NCBI RefSeq assembly: GCF_001040705.1
Contig: NZ_CVQP01000005.1
Span: 413,477 to 477,476, forward strand
DNA from: Rhodococcus sp. RD6.2
GTDB lineage: Bacteria; Actinomycetota; Actinomycetes; Mycobacteriales; Mycobacteriaceae
Direction: 5' to 3'
DNA length: 64,000 nt
Below the pieces are notes generated by a model. It was not told the origin of the DNA and did not search any database. It saw only the letters and a list, made by a program, of their open reading frames with translations. Below are positions 28,070 through 37,600 of the stretch, piece after piece. The translations under genes and the position numbers were made by a program. How positions within the stretch are numbered: position 1 is the first letter of the stretch; each line of letters opens with the position of its first letter.

Positions 28070-30318
28070 GCATCACGCACGACATCGGCAGCTTCGCCGA
28101 CGTGCCGCTGACCGACCCGGACTTCCCGGCACCCGCCGCGCCGACCGAGGCCGAGACCGCCGCACACATCGAGGACGCCGCCAAGGCGAACAACTACGCA
28201 GCCGAGGACGTCGTCTGGTCGACGCCCGAGGGCATCGACGTCAAGCCGGTGTACACCAAGGCCGACCGCGACGCCGCCGAGGCATCGGGCTACCCGCTCG
28301 ACAGCTTCCCCGGTGCCGCGCCGTTCCTGCGCGGCCCGTACCCGACGATGTACGTCAACCAGCCGTGGACCATCCGGCAGTACGCCGGCTTCTCCACCGC
28401 CGCCGAGTCCAACGCCTTCTACCGCCGCAACCTCGCGTCCGGTCAGAAGGGCCTGTCGGTCGCGTTCGACCTCGCGACGCACCGCGGCTACGACTCGGAC
28501 CACCCGCGCGTGCAGGGTGACGTCGGTATGGCCGGCGTGGCGATCGACTCGATCCTCGACATGCGTCAGCTGTTCGACGGCATCGACCTGTCGCAGGTGT
28601 CGGTGTCGATGACCATGAACGGCGCGGTGCTGCCGATCCTGGCGCTGTACGTCGTCGCCGCGGAGGAGCAGGGCGTCGCGCCCGAGCAGTTGGCCGGAAC
28701 CATTCAGAACGACATTCTGAAGGAGTTCATGGTCCGCAACACCTACATCTACCCGCCGAAGCCGTCGATGCGGATCATCTCCGACATCTTCGCGTACACC
28801 AGCGCGAAGATGCCGAAGTTCAACTCGATCTCCATCTCCGGCTACCACATCCAGGAGGCGGGCGCGACGGCCGACCTGGAGCTGGCGTACACCCTCGCCG
28901 ACGGCATCGAGTACATCCGCGCCGGTCTCGACGCGGGCATGGACATCGACAAGTTCGCGCCGCGACTGTCGTTCTTCTGGGCGATCGGCATGAACTTCTT
29001 CATGGAGGTCGCCAAGCTCCGCGCCGGGCGTCTGCTGTGGGCCGAGCTGGTCGAGAAGTTCGAGGCGAAGAACGCCAAGTCGCTGTCGCTGCGCACCCAC
29101 TCGCAGACCTCCGGCTGGTCGCTCACCGCGCAGGACGTGTTCAACAACGTCGCGCGCACCTGCGTCGAGGCGATGGCCGCGACCCAGGGCCACACCCAGT
29201 CGCTGCACACCAACGCGCTCGACGAGGCGATCGCGCTGCCGACCGACTTCTCGGCCCGCATCGCGCGCAACACCCAGCTGCTGCTGCAGCAGGAATCCGG
29301 CACCACCCGGCCGATCGACCCGTGGGGCGGCTCGCACTACGTCGAGTGGCTCACCAACGAGCTCGCGAACCGGGCCCGGGCGCACATCGCCGAGGTCGAG
29401 GAGGCCGGCGGCATGGCGCAGGCCATCGGTGAGGGCATCCCGAAGCTCCGCATCGAGGAGGCCGCGGCCCGCACCCAGGCCCGCATCGACTCGGGACGGC
29501 AGCCGCTCGTTGGCGTCAACAAGTACGTGCCGGACGAGCCGGACAGCATCGAGGTGCTCAAGGTCGACAACACCAAGGTGCGTGCCGAGCAGCTCGCGAA
29601 GTTGCAGCAGCTGCGCGCCGAGCGCGACGAGGCGGCCACCCAGGCTGCGCTCGCCGAGCTGACCCGCGCCGCCGCCAGCACCGAGGGCGGCATGGAGAAC
29701 AACCTGCTCGCCCTGGCCGTGAACGCGGCCCGCGCCAAGGCCACCGGCGGAGAGATCTCCGATGCGCTGGAGAAGGTGTACGGGCGTCACCAGGCCGAGA
29801 TCCGGACCATCAGCGGTGTGTACCGGGACGAGGCCGGAAAGTCGGAGAACATTTCCAGCGCAATCGAACTCGTCGAGAAGTTCGCGGAGGCCGAGGGCCG
29901 TCGCCCGCGCATCCTCGTCGCGAAGATGGGCCAGGACGGCCACGACCGCGGCCAGAAGGTGATCTCCACCGGCTTCGCGGACATCGGATTCGACGTCGAC
30001 GTGGGACCGCTGTTCCAGACCCCCGAGGAGGTCGCCCAGCAGGCGGCCGACGCCGACGTGCACATCGTCGGCGTGTCCTCCCTCGCCGCCGGTCACCTCA
30101 CGCTGGTGCCCGCGCTGCGGGAGGCCCTCGCGTCGGTCGGCCGTCCCGACATCATGGTCGTCGTCGGCGGCGTCATCCCGCCGGGCGATTTCGACGAGCT
30201 GTACGCGGCGGGCGCTGCGGCGATCTTCCCGCCCGGAACGGTCCTCGCGGACGCGGCGGTCGGGCTGCTGACGAAGCTGGCAGATCAGTTGGGACACGAT
30301 TCGGTTGCCGCCGACTAG
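28066..30318 (+). CDS. mutB: methylmalonyl-CoA mutase large subunit
   Basis: A 750-residue catalytic subunit. It converts (R)-methylmalonyl-CoA to succinyl-CoA using adenosylcobalamin. The TIM barrel includes [20 protein letters not shown] and [14 protein letters not shown]. The C-terminal B12-binding domain carries the D-x-H-x-x-G motif ([11 protein letters not shown]) and the following [11 protein letters not shown] and GGVIPPGDF. It is coupled to mutA by a four-base overlap and overlaps meaB by 14 bases, so the three genes form one operon. The opposite-strand ORFs are shadows. Confidence 0.98.
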   Translation: MSITHDIGSFADVPLTDPDFPAPAAPTEAETAAHIEDAAKANNYAAEDVVWSTPEGIDVKPVYTKADRDAAEASGYPLDSFPGAAPFLRGPYPTMYVNQPWTIRQYAGFSTAAESNAFYRRNLASGQKGLSVAFDLATHRGYDSDHPRVQGDVGMAGVAIDSILDMRQLFDGIDLSQVSVSMTMNGAVLPILALYVVAAEEQGVAPEQLAGTIQNDILKEFMVRNTYIYPPKPSMRIISDIFAYTSAKMPKFNSISISGYHIQEAGATADLELAYTLADGIEYIRAGLDAGMDIDKFAPRLSFFWAIGMNFFMEVAKLRAGRLLWAELVEKFEAKNAKSLSLRTHSQTSGWSLTAQDVFNNVARTCVEAMAATQGHTQSLHTNALDEAIALPTDFSARIARNTQLLLQQESGTTRPIDPWGGSHYVEWLTNELANRARAHIAEVEEAGGMAQAIGEGIPKLRIEEAAARTQARIDSGRQPLVGVNKYVPDEPDSIEVLKVDNTKVRAEQLAKLQQLRAERDEAATQAALAELTRAAASTEGGMENNLLALAVNAARAKATGGEISDALEKVYGRHQAEIRTISGVYRDEAGKSENISSAIELVEKFAEAEGRRPRILVAKMGQDGHDRGQKVISTGFADIGFDVDVGPLFQTPEEVAQQAADADVHIVGVSSLAAGHLTLVPALREALASVGRPDIMVVVGGVIPPGDFDELYAAGAAAIFPPGTVLADAAVGLLTKLADQLGHDSVAAD

Positions 30319-31300
30319 TCGTCCGCCACTGGATCTGACCGCTCTCGGAGATGCGGTTCTCGCCGGCAGGCGGGGCGAGATCGCGAAGGCGATCACCCTC
30401 GTCGAGTCGACCCGGACGGATCATCGGGAGCAGGCGCAGCAGCTGCTGCTGCGCCTGCTCCCGCACGCCGGTGGTGCCATCCGCGTCGGCATCACCGGTG
30501 TCCCCGGGGTCGGCAAGTCCACGACCATCGAAGCCCTCGGGATGTATCTGATCTCGTTGGGGCACAAGGTCGCCGTGCTTGCGGTCGACCCGTCGTCCAC
30601 CCGGACCGGCGGCTCGATCCTCGGCGACAAGACCCGCATGCAGAACCTGTCGGTCGAGCCGAACGCGTTCATCCGGCCGTCCCCGACATCGGGCACCCTC
30701 GGCGGCGTCGCCAAGGCGACCCGCGAGACGATGGTGCTGATCGAAGCCGCCGGGTACGACGTGATCCTCGTCGAGACGGTCGGCGTCGGGCAGTCCGAGG
30801 TGACCGTCGCGAACATGGTCGACACGTTCACCTTCCTGACGCTGGCCCGCACCGGTGATCAGTTGCAGGGCATCAAGAAGGGCGTGCTCGAACTAGCGGA
30901 CATCGTCACCGTCAACAAGGCGGACGGCAAGCACGAGCGGGAGGCCAAGGCAGCGGCCCGGGAACTCGCGGGCGCGTTGCGGCTGATCTACCCCCACGAC
31001 GCGCTGTGGAAGCCACCGGTGCTGACGATGAGTGCTCTCGAGAACACTGGCGTCGACAAGTTCTGGGACGAGGTGCTGCGGCACCGCAAGGTCCTCGGCG
31101 ACGCAGGCGAACTCGAACGCAAACGCCACCAGCAGCAGGTCGACTGGACATGGTCGATGGTTCACGACCAGTTGTTGCGCCGCCTCGACACGGATCCGGC
31201 GGTCAAGGCGATCCGCGGTGACGTCGAGCAGCAGGTCCGCGATGGTTCGCTGACCGCGGCGCTCGCCGCACACCGGATCTTGGAGGCATTCGACGAGTAG
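30305..31300 (+). CDS. meaB: MeaB/ArgK GTPase, mutase chaperone
   Basis: A 331-residue G3E-type GTPase that guards methylmalonyl-CoA mutase and gates adenosylcobalamin delivery. The P-loop GVPGVGKST, the switch region [29 protein letters not shown] and the base-recognition NKADG are all visible. The start is the TTG at 30305, inside the end of mutB; this overlap suggests translational coupling. It is adjacent to its client genes as in most genomes. Confidence 0.95.
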   Translation: MPPTSRPPLDLTALGDAVLAGRRGEIAKAITLVESTRTDHREQAQQLLLRLLPHAGGAIRVGITGVPGVGKSTTIEALGMYLISLGHKVAVLAVDPSSTRTGGSILGDKTRMQNLSVEPNAFIRPSPTSGTLGGVAKATRETMVLIEAAGYDVILVETVGVGQSEVTVANMVDTFTFLTLARTGDQLQGIKKGVLELADIVTVNKADGKHEREAKAAARELAGALRLIYPHDALWKPPVLTMSALENTGVDKFWDEVLRHRKVLGDAGELERKRHQQQVDWTWSMVHDQLLRRLDTDPAVKAIRGDVEQQVRDGSLTAALAAHRILEAFDE

Positions 31301-31319
31301 AGCTCTCGGGAGGGCGGCA

Positions 31320-31904
31320 GTGGAACCGAGTAGGACGGTGTCGCCCACCGAGAGGTCCTCGGGCCGAATCCGCCTGCGGCCGGTGCTGGTCGCGGTCGGA
31401 CTGCTCGCGGCCGTGACCGGTGCGGTGGTGGTCCCACCGATGCTGGCCCGCTCGACCGCCGACCAGATCGACCGTCTGTCCGCGCAGGAGATGACCGAGG
31501 AGTCGGCTCCGCCGGAGGAGGCCGAGCTCGACTTCCTCGACACGTCCGCCTCGAGTCCGGCGGGACTGGCGGCACTGGCCGCCGCCTACACGCAGGAGGG
31601 CAAGCCGTACCGCTGGGGCGGAACCGGCCCCGACGAGTGGGACTGTTCGGGCCTGGTGCAGTGGGCATTCGGGCAGGCAGGCGTGGTCCTGCCCAGGGTG
31701 AGTGAGGACCAGGCGTTGTTCGGTGAACCCATCCGGGTGGAGGAGATGGCGCCGGGGGACGTGATCACCTTCCGTGACGCGGCCGACCACGTCGGCATCT
31801 ACGCGGGAGACGGGCAGGTGTTCAACGCCTACGACGAGGATGTCCCGATCGGTCTGACCGAGCTCGCCGAACTGCCGCCGATCCACAACGTGCAGCGCTT
31901 CTGA
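31320..31904 (+). CDS. small NlpC/P60 endopeptidase
   Basis: A 194-residue protein with a signal/anchor segment (about 19-41, RPVLVAVGLLAAVTGAVVV), a short linker and a C-terminal NlpC/P60 domain from about residue 80. The catalytic Cys is in WDCSGLVQWAF and the His in ADHVGIYAGDG, so it should be active in peptidoglycan hydrolysis. The GTG at 31320 has GGGAGGGCGG upstream. It sits 19 bases after meaB with no obvious functional tie. It lacks the coiled coil of the RipA-like protein at 5489. Confidence 0.9.
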   Translation: MEPSRTVSPTERSSGRIRLRPVLVAVGLLAAVTGAVVVPPMLARSTADQIDRLSAQEMTEESAPPEEAELDFLDTSASSPAGLAALAAAYTQEGKPYRWGGTGPDEWDCSGLVQWAFGQAGVVLPRVSEDQALFGEPIRVEEMAPGDVITFRDAADHVGIYAGDGQVFNAYDEDVPIGLTELAELPPIHNVQRF

Positions 31905-31921
31905 AGCGAAGGGCCTGCGTG

Positions 31922-32710
31922 TCAGCGCTGCATGGCCGTTGCGACGAGATCGTGGCCGAGATCGAATCGGATGCCGTCGGGATTGGTCAGACCCGTTCCG
32001 GTGTACCAGGATTCGTCGGCCTCCGGATGTGGACCGACGAGTCCGACGCGCCCACGGCCGTACGGGGTGACGACGGCCGCGACCTCGTCGTTGGGGTAGC
32101 GCGCCAGCACCGTCGCGCCGACCGCGTCCCAGTCGTCGTGGGCGACGGCGAACGCCGTGCCGTCCTGGAAGTACATGTGCCGCTCCCGGTCTCGCCAGCT
32201 GACCGAGACGACGGTGTCGTCGGTGTCGTGGACCGTCGCGTCGTCGGTGCCGATGTACTGCCGTACCCGACCGGGGAACAGGCGGTAGCCGGGGTCGTCG
32301 CCCGCGAGGTAGGCGCCGAGGCAGAATCCGAGGTACGTGCCGCCGCCGGCGACGAAGTCACGCAGTTGGGGTGCGTAGTCCCGCGTGTGCCGCCATCCCC
32401 GGGCGAGGCTCCCGCCGCCGGGTTGCGCGTACGCGGCGGCCCCGGCGAGCGATTCGGGCGTCACGTCGACGTCCTCGTCCGGGCCGCAGTACACCGGGCG
32501 CAGTGGCGTCGGCGCGGAGGCGAGCAGGTCCGCCACCGATTCCGCGCACCCCGAACAGGTCGCGGGTCCGCGGTAGACGAGCGCGACCGGCCGGTCGTCG
32601 GTGTTGCCGACCAGACCGGGCACGGTCAGTGCCGCCGCGGCACCCGCCAGACCGAGGCCCGCCGCGCCGATCAGGACGCGGCGCCGCGTCACCGGCACTC
32701 GGGGCCTCAC
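31922..32710 (-). CDS. Tat-exported BPL_N (GATase-like) protein 1
   Basis: A 262-residue protein. TRRRVLIGAAGLGLAGAAAA at residues 8-27 is a twin-arginine signal. The rest is a BPL_N domain, a class-I glutamine-amidotransferase-like fold named from biotin-protein ligase: ALVYRGP, AYAQPGGGS, nucleophile Cys130 in GGTYLGFCLGAYLAG, and His228 and Glu230 in GPHPEAD. The triad is intact. The start is GTG 32710, overlapping the acyltransferase stop (GTGA); the frame is open to 33361 but upstream it shadows that gene. It is the last gene of the Pls-like operon. Substrate and activity are unknown. Confidence 0.85.
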   Translation of the reverse strand: MRPRVPVTRRRVLIGAAGLGLAGAAAALTVPGLVGNTDDRPVALVYRGPATCSGCAESVADLLASAPTPLRPVYCGPDEDVDVTPESLAGAAAYAQPGGGSLARGWRHTRDYAPQLRDFVAGGGTYLGFCLGAYLAGDDPGYRLFPGRVRQYIGTDDATVHDTDDTVVSVSWRDRERHMYFQDGTAFAVAHDDWDAVGATVLARYPNDEVAAVVTPYGRGRVGLVGPHPEADESWYTGTGLTNPDGIRFDLGHDLVATAMQR

Positions 32711-33924
32711 GCGCGTGCGACGCGGGTCTCGACGGCCCGGCGGACGCGGCTGGTCACGGAGGTGACCAGACCCTCGAGCGGGCCGCGTCCCGCGGTCGCC
32801 CGCCACGCGAGCGCCAACGCACAGATCACCAGCACTTGCCGCAGATACCCCTCCGTCGGGCCGTACAGGTCGAAGTCGGAGTTGATGAACATGATGTGGC
32901 CAACGTAGACCGTGAGCGACATCGTTCCCACCGCGACCAGGGGTGCTGTGACGACGCGCACCGTTCCGGCCACGACCGGCCGGGTGATCTGGAACAGCAT
33001 CAAACAGAGACCGAGGACGAGCAGCGAACTGCCGACAGTGCTCGCCAGGTCCAGCGGAGTTCCGGTGTGCGGGCCGTTGACGGCCAGCCACCACCAGGTG
33101 TCGGTGGGAACGGTGCCGTCCGAGCCGAACGTGAGGATCTCCTCGATCGTGTCGGGATCCGAGACGGCCTCGATCCGGCTCAACCCCTCGAACGGGTGCA
33201 GGAACATCCACGACACGGTCGCCGAGAGTGACACGAGCAGCGCGCCGACGCCGACGAGCCAGGCGGTGACCCGAATCGAGGAGAGGTCGAGTCGGCCGAC
33301 CACCATGCCCACGACCACATAGGTCATCCACACGAAGGCCGGGAATTCGCCGGTGAAGCACAGGTTGGCAAGCGACTGGAGCGGCTCGACCAGCACCGTC
33401 TCCCAGGACACCTGCCGGGTGAACGGTGACGGCAGGTGGGGGCGTACGAGCTGGCTGAGCACCGGCGTGAGCAGGGCGGACACGAGGGCCAGTACGGCCA
33501 GCGTGCGAGTTCCCAGGTACACCAGCGGGACAGCGAGGAGGAACATGACGGCGTAGTAGGGCAGGATCACCACCCCGTAGTCGATCTCGGTGTATCCCAA
33601 CGACAATCCGATCACCGCGAGCAACAGTGCGCGGGCGGCGAGCGAGGCGGCGGTCCCGAGGGACTGTCGTCCACGCGTGAGTCGGCGCCGACCGGACAGG
33701 AACGCGATCGCGACACCGGCCAGCAACGCGAACATCGCCGAGGCGTGCCCGGCCGACACCGTGTACGACAGCGTGGCGCGCCCCTCCACGTCGTAGTCGT
33801 TGAGGGAGTGCACGGCGATCATGCCGAACACGGCCAGCCCGCGCGCGAGGTCGATTCCGCTGAGGCGAATCCGTCGCCGCTGCGGCGGCGTGGCGGCCAC
33901 GGGTACGGCAGTTTCGGTGGTCAT
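32707..33924 (-). CDS. polytopic acyltransferase, HGSNAT/DUF1624-DUF418 type
   Basis: A 405-residue integral membrane protein with about ten TM segments. The N-terminal run RLSGIDLARGLAVFGMIAVHS is typical of the heparan-alpha-glucosaminide acetyltransferase/DUF1624/DUF418 group; the His in MIAVHSL corresponds to its conserved His. Family members move acyl groups from acyl-CoA across the membrane to an amino or hydroxyl group. It starts one base after the stop of BPL_N 2 and overlaps BPL_N 1, so it is translated with them. A natural acceptor would be an amine of the Pls-like product, but that is inference. Confidence 0.87.
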   Translation of the reverse strand: MTTETAVPVAATPPQRRRIRLSGIDLARGLAVFGMIAVHSLNDYDVEGRATLSYTVSAGHASAMFALLAGVAIAFLSGRRRLTRGRQSLGTAASLAARALLLAVIGLSLGYTEIDYGVVILPYYAVMFLLAVPLVYLGTRTLAVLALVSALLTPVLSQLVRPHLPSPFTRQVSWETVLVEPLQSLANLCFTGEFPAFVWMTYVVVGMVVGRLDLSSIRVTAWLVGVGALLVSLSATVSWMFLHPFEGLSRIEAVSDPDTIEEILTFGSDGTVPTDTWWWLAVNGPHTGTPLDLASTVGSSLLVLGLCLMLFQITRPVVAGTVRVVTAPLVAVGTMSLTVYVGHIMFINSDFDLYGPTEGYLRQVLVICALALAWRATAGRGPLEGLVTSVTSRVRRAVETRVARA

Positions 33925-33925
33925 G

Positions 33926-34609
33926 TCAGCTCATCACCGCATCGATCAGGTCGAGGCCGGCGGCGGTGCCGACGTCGGTGGGGGTGGACAGGCCGGAGTC
34001 GGCGAACCACGCGGCGTCCGCCTCGGGATGGGGGCCGACGACGCCGACACGGCCCGCGCCGAATCGCGCGGTGAGTGCGGCGACCTCCCCATTGGCGTAC
34101 GCCGCGAGGACATACATGCCGGGGGTGAAGTGGTGCGGCAGCTCGAATGTCGGCCCGTCCTGGAAGTACATCGGCTGAGGGCGTCCCCGCCACCGCACGT
34201 CCACGACGCGGGCCTCGGTGCCGGGGACCTCGGAGCGGGGTGTCGCGATGTACTGATCGGTGTCGCCGGGGAGCAGATCGAAGCCGGGAGTGGAGCCTGC
34301 GAGGTACCCGCCGAGGCAGAACCCGAGGTATCGGCCACCGCCGCGGACGTAGTCCCGGAGGACGTCACGGTGCCTGCGCATGCGACGCCAGGCCGGGAGG
34401 AGCTCGTCGCCGCCGGGCTGCGCGTACACGGTCGCGCACCCCAGAACCTCCGGGGTGAGACGGAGATGCTCCCGCGGGCCGACGTAGTGCACGTCGAAGT
34501 TCCAGCGGCTTCGTCCGAGCAGGGCCGCCACCGATTCGGCACTGCCCGGCAGGGTGGCTCCGCGGCCGCGGTAGACGAGTGCCAGCGGGCGCGGTGGCGA
34601 CGACCTCAT
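33926..34609 (-). CDS. cytosolic BPL_N (GATase-like) protein 2
   Basis: A 227-residue protein consisting only of a BPL_N domain, with no signal peptide or TM segment, so it is likely cytosolic. ALVYRGRGATLPGSAES, VYAQPGGDELL, Cys98 in GRYLGFCLGGYLAG, and His194 and Glu196 in GPHPEADAAW form an intact Cys-His-Glu triad. Its ATG overlaps the Pls-like stop (ATGA, 34606-34609), and it ends one base before the acyltransferase start. It is clearly paralogous to BPL_N 1 and 3. Role unknown; the GATase-like fold could serve as an amidase, ligase or transferase. Confidence 0.85.
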   Translation of the reverse strand: MRSSPPRPLALVYRGRGATLPGSAESVAALLGRSRWNFDVHYVGPREHLRLTPEVLGCATVYAQPGGDELLPAWRRMRRHRDVLRDYVRGGGRYLGFCLGGYLAGSTPGFDLLPGDTDQYIATPRSEVPGTEARVVDVRWRGRPQPMYFQDGPTFELPHHFTPGMYVLAAYANGEVAALTARFGAGRVGVVGPHPEADAAWFADSGLSTPTDVGTAAGLDLIDAVMS

Positions 34610-37600
34610 GTGCGAACCGCCTGGGCCGGAACACCTTCCCAGCGGGTGCCCGCGGGAAGTTCGTCGCCCTTCATCAGCAGCGAGAGGGCCGCGAGTTCGG
34701 CGTGGTCACCCACGACGGAGTCGTAGAGGACGACGGCGCGGGTGCCGACGGTGGAGGCGGCGCCGACGGTGACCGTCGACATCTTCATGACGCGATCCTC
34801 GAACAGGTGGGTCTGCAACGACACACCGGCACCGATTGCGGCGTCGTCGCCCACCTGAACCAGATCGAATTCGGTGAGATAGGTCGTACCGATCCAGACG
34901 CGCCTGCCCATTCCGGCGCCGAACCAGCGCAGGATCATCGGCAGGTAGGGTGTGCCGGTCAACTGGTTGAGCAGCACCGGGACGGCGGCAGATTCGTACA
35001 TGCCGGTGGCGAACTCGGATCGGCGGACGAACTTGGCCCACAGCGGCTCCACCCGCGGCCGGTAGGTGCCGACGAGGTTCTTCTTCACCGCGGCGGAGAA
35101 CAGGACGACTCCGAGTGCGGTCGCGAGCGCCAGGAACGGCGCGGTCAGGACGGTCCAGAGCAGGGTGCTGCTGCGCGCAGTCAGCGACAGACCCAGCAGG
35201 TAGAAGTACAGGCTGACGCCGATCACCGTGGGTGGCAGCACGATCCGGAAGAACTCGATCCACCAGCGATGGGCGACCACGCCCCGATCGGGTGTGAACG
35301 TCTCCGCCTCGTCGTACTCGCCACTGTCCTGACGAACAGGCAGGTGGAACGCGGGGTTACCGAGCCACGACGTGTCCGGCGGCACTCCGTCGGCGGGTGG
35401 CACGGTCAGCACCCCGACGAGTGAGCCGTCACCGGTGCGCATGCCGCTGGGAAGAACCGCCGCATTGCCGACGAACGCCCGGGTGCCGACCGCGGTCGGG
35501 GCGAACATCATTCGGCCGTTGCAGAAGGCACTGCCGCCGAGGCTCGCCATGTCGGCGACGAAGCTCTCCTGACCGATGGTGAGCAGGTCGGGGTCGATGT
35601 GCGACACGGTCGAGACCTCCGCGCCGCGCCCGACCCGGGCGCCGAGCGCGCGCAGCCACGGCACGGTGTAGAGGGTGGCGTACAGCGTGTTCGTGTACAG
35701 CAGGCTCATCTCGAGCAGCTTGTCGGTGACCCATTTCCGGACCCCGAGTACGGATGCTTCGGGGAAGGTACCGACCGGCAGCGCGGGCAGGATCAGCTTC
35801 TTCCCGAGCAGGACCACCGCGCAGACGCTGGCGACATAGACGGCACCCGACACCAGCGTCGCGAGCAGAGACGCGATCATCCCGAACTCGAGCAGGACCG
35901 CCCACACCAGCACCAGGCTCGGCACGATGGTGGCGATGGCGAGCGCTTCCAGCGCCACGACCCCGACGGCGGTCAGCAGCAGTAGCTTCGGGCCCCACCC
36001 GGCCGGCCGGGGCTGCGCCGCCATGGATTCGATACGTGCGTCGAGGGCCGGGACGCGCTGCGGCGGTGATCCCGCCCATCGGGTCCCCGGTGGCAACGCG
36101 ACGCCCTCGGTGAGCACGGACTGGTCACCGAGCATCGTGCCCTCGCCGACGGAACTGCCCGCTTCGAGAACGCTGTTGGAGGCGACGTAGGCGCCCGCAC
36201 CGATGACGATCGGGGCCACGATCACCTCGCGCCCGACCACCCGCCACGGCCGGACATCGGTGTTGGTGCCGACGGACGCGCCGTCACCGATGTCGACCAG
36301 CGCCGGGAACGAGATCGTCGACGTTCCGATGTGGGTGTCGCGGCCGACCCGAGCGCCGAGCGCGCGCAGGAAGGAAGCCATCAGAGGCGAACCGCTCAAC
36401 ACCGGCATCGGGGCGAGCAGCATGAGGTGATCGACCATCCACAGGCGCAGATAGGTTGTGCCCCACAGTCGATAGCGGCCGGGGGTGATCCCGGCCGACA
36501 GCGGCCTGATCGCGAGGACCGGCAGCACCCAGCGGACCACGAGATAGGACGGAACGGTGGCGATCAACAGGTCGACGAGGGCGTCGAACGACGGTTGGCC
36601 GTGGTGAGCGTGGTAGACGACGGACACGGGGATCGTCACCACCAGCAGAACCAGCAGGACGAACAGTCCCTGGACGGCGCCTGCGCTGCGGATGGTGGCG
36701 TTTCCGGTCGGCTCGTCGCCCGGTTCGTCCACCAGCGGAGGAGGGGGAGTGGGCGGCCCGCCCGAGCCGTACGAAAGGTCGTGGGGGAGCGCGCCTGCCA
36801 TCGCCCGGATGGTCGGGTTGGCGTACACGTCCCTGATCCCGGCGGTGGGGTGCATGCCGCTCTCGCGCAGTCGGGTCACCAACTGTGCGGCCGCGAGGGA
36901 GTGTCCACCGAGTTCGGTGAAGAAGTCCGCTTCCACCGAGACGTCGTCGACGGGAAGTCCGAGCAGCGTCGCCCAGAGCTGCCGTAGGTCGTTCTCGACA
37001 TCGCCGTGGGCCGCGACGACCGGTCCGGCAGGGCCGGACAGTCGTCGACCCGACGGCGCGGGCAACTTGGGCCGATCGACCTTGCCGCTCGGCATCATCG
37101 GAAGTTCGTTCACCACGTCGAGGAAGGTCGGGACCATGTAGTCGGGCAGGCGCCGGCCCGTCTCGTCGGCGAGACGGGCGAACAGTGCATCGATCGTGTC
37201 CGGGGAGGCGCCCGTTCCCGGCATCAGCACCACCCACGCGGCGAGTTGTTCCACGTCGGCGACCGTCACGAGTGACACAACTGCGCTGGCAACGCCGTCG
37301 TCGACGAGGAGGACGCTCTCGATCTCGCCGAGGTCGACGCGGTGACCTCGGATCTTGACCTCGCTGTCGGCGCGGCCGAGGTATTCGATCTCCCCCCACT
37401 CGGTCCATCGTGCGAGGTCGCCGGTGCGGTAGAGGCGGCCGTCGATACCGCTCTCGGGGACGTGGAGGAACTTGTCGGCGGTGAGATCGGGGCGGCCGAC
37501 GTAACCGCGCGCGACGCCGGGACCACCGATGCACAACTCGCCGACCTCGCCGTCCGGCACGACGCGCCTGCCCTCGTCGAGGATCACGCAGGAGTACGTC

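Noticed and set aside
27625-30396. 923-codon ORF opposite mutA/mutB
   Set aside because: Antisense shadow of conserved mutase genes; low-complexity Arg/Gly/Val/Asp sequence with no domain.
32711-33361. N-terminal extension of BPL_N protein 1
   Set aside because: The frame is open but lies within the acyltransferase gene on the same strand in another frame. The GTG at 32710 overlaps that gene's stop and starts a Tat signal.
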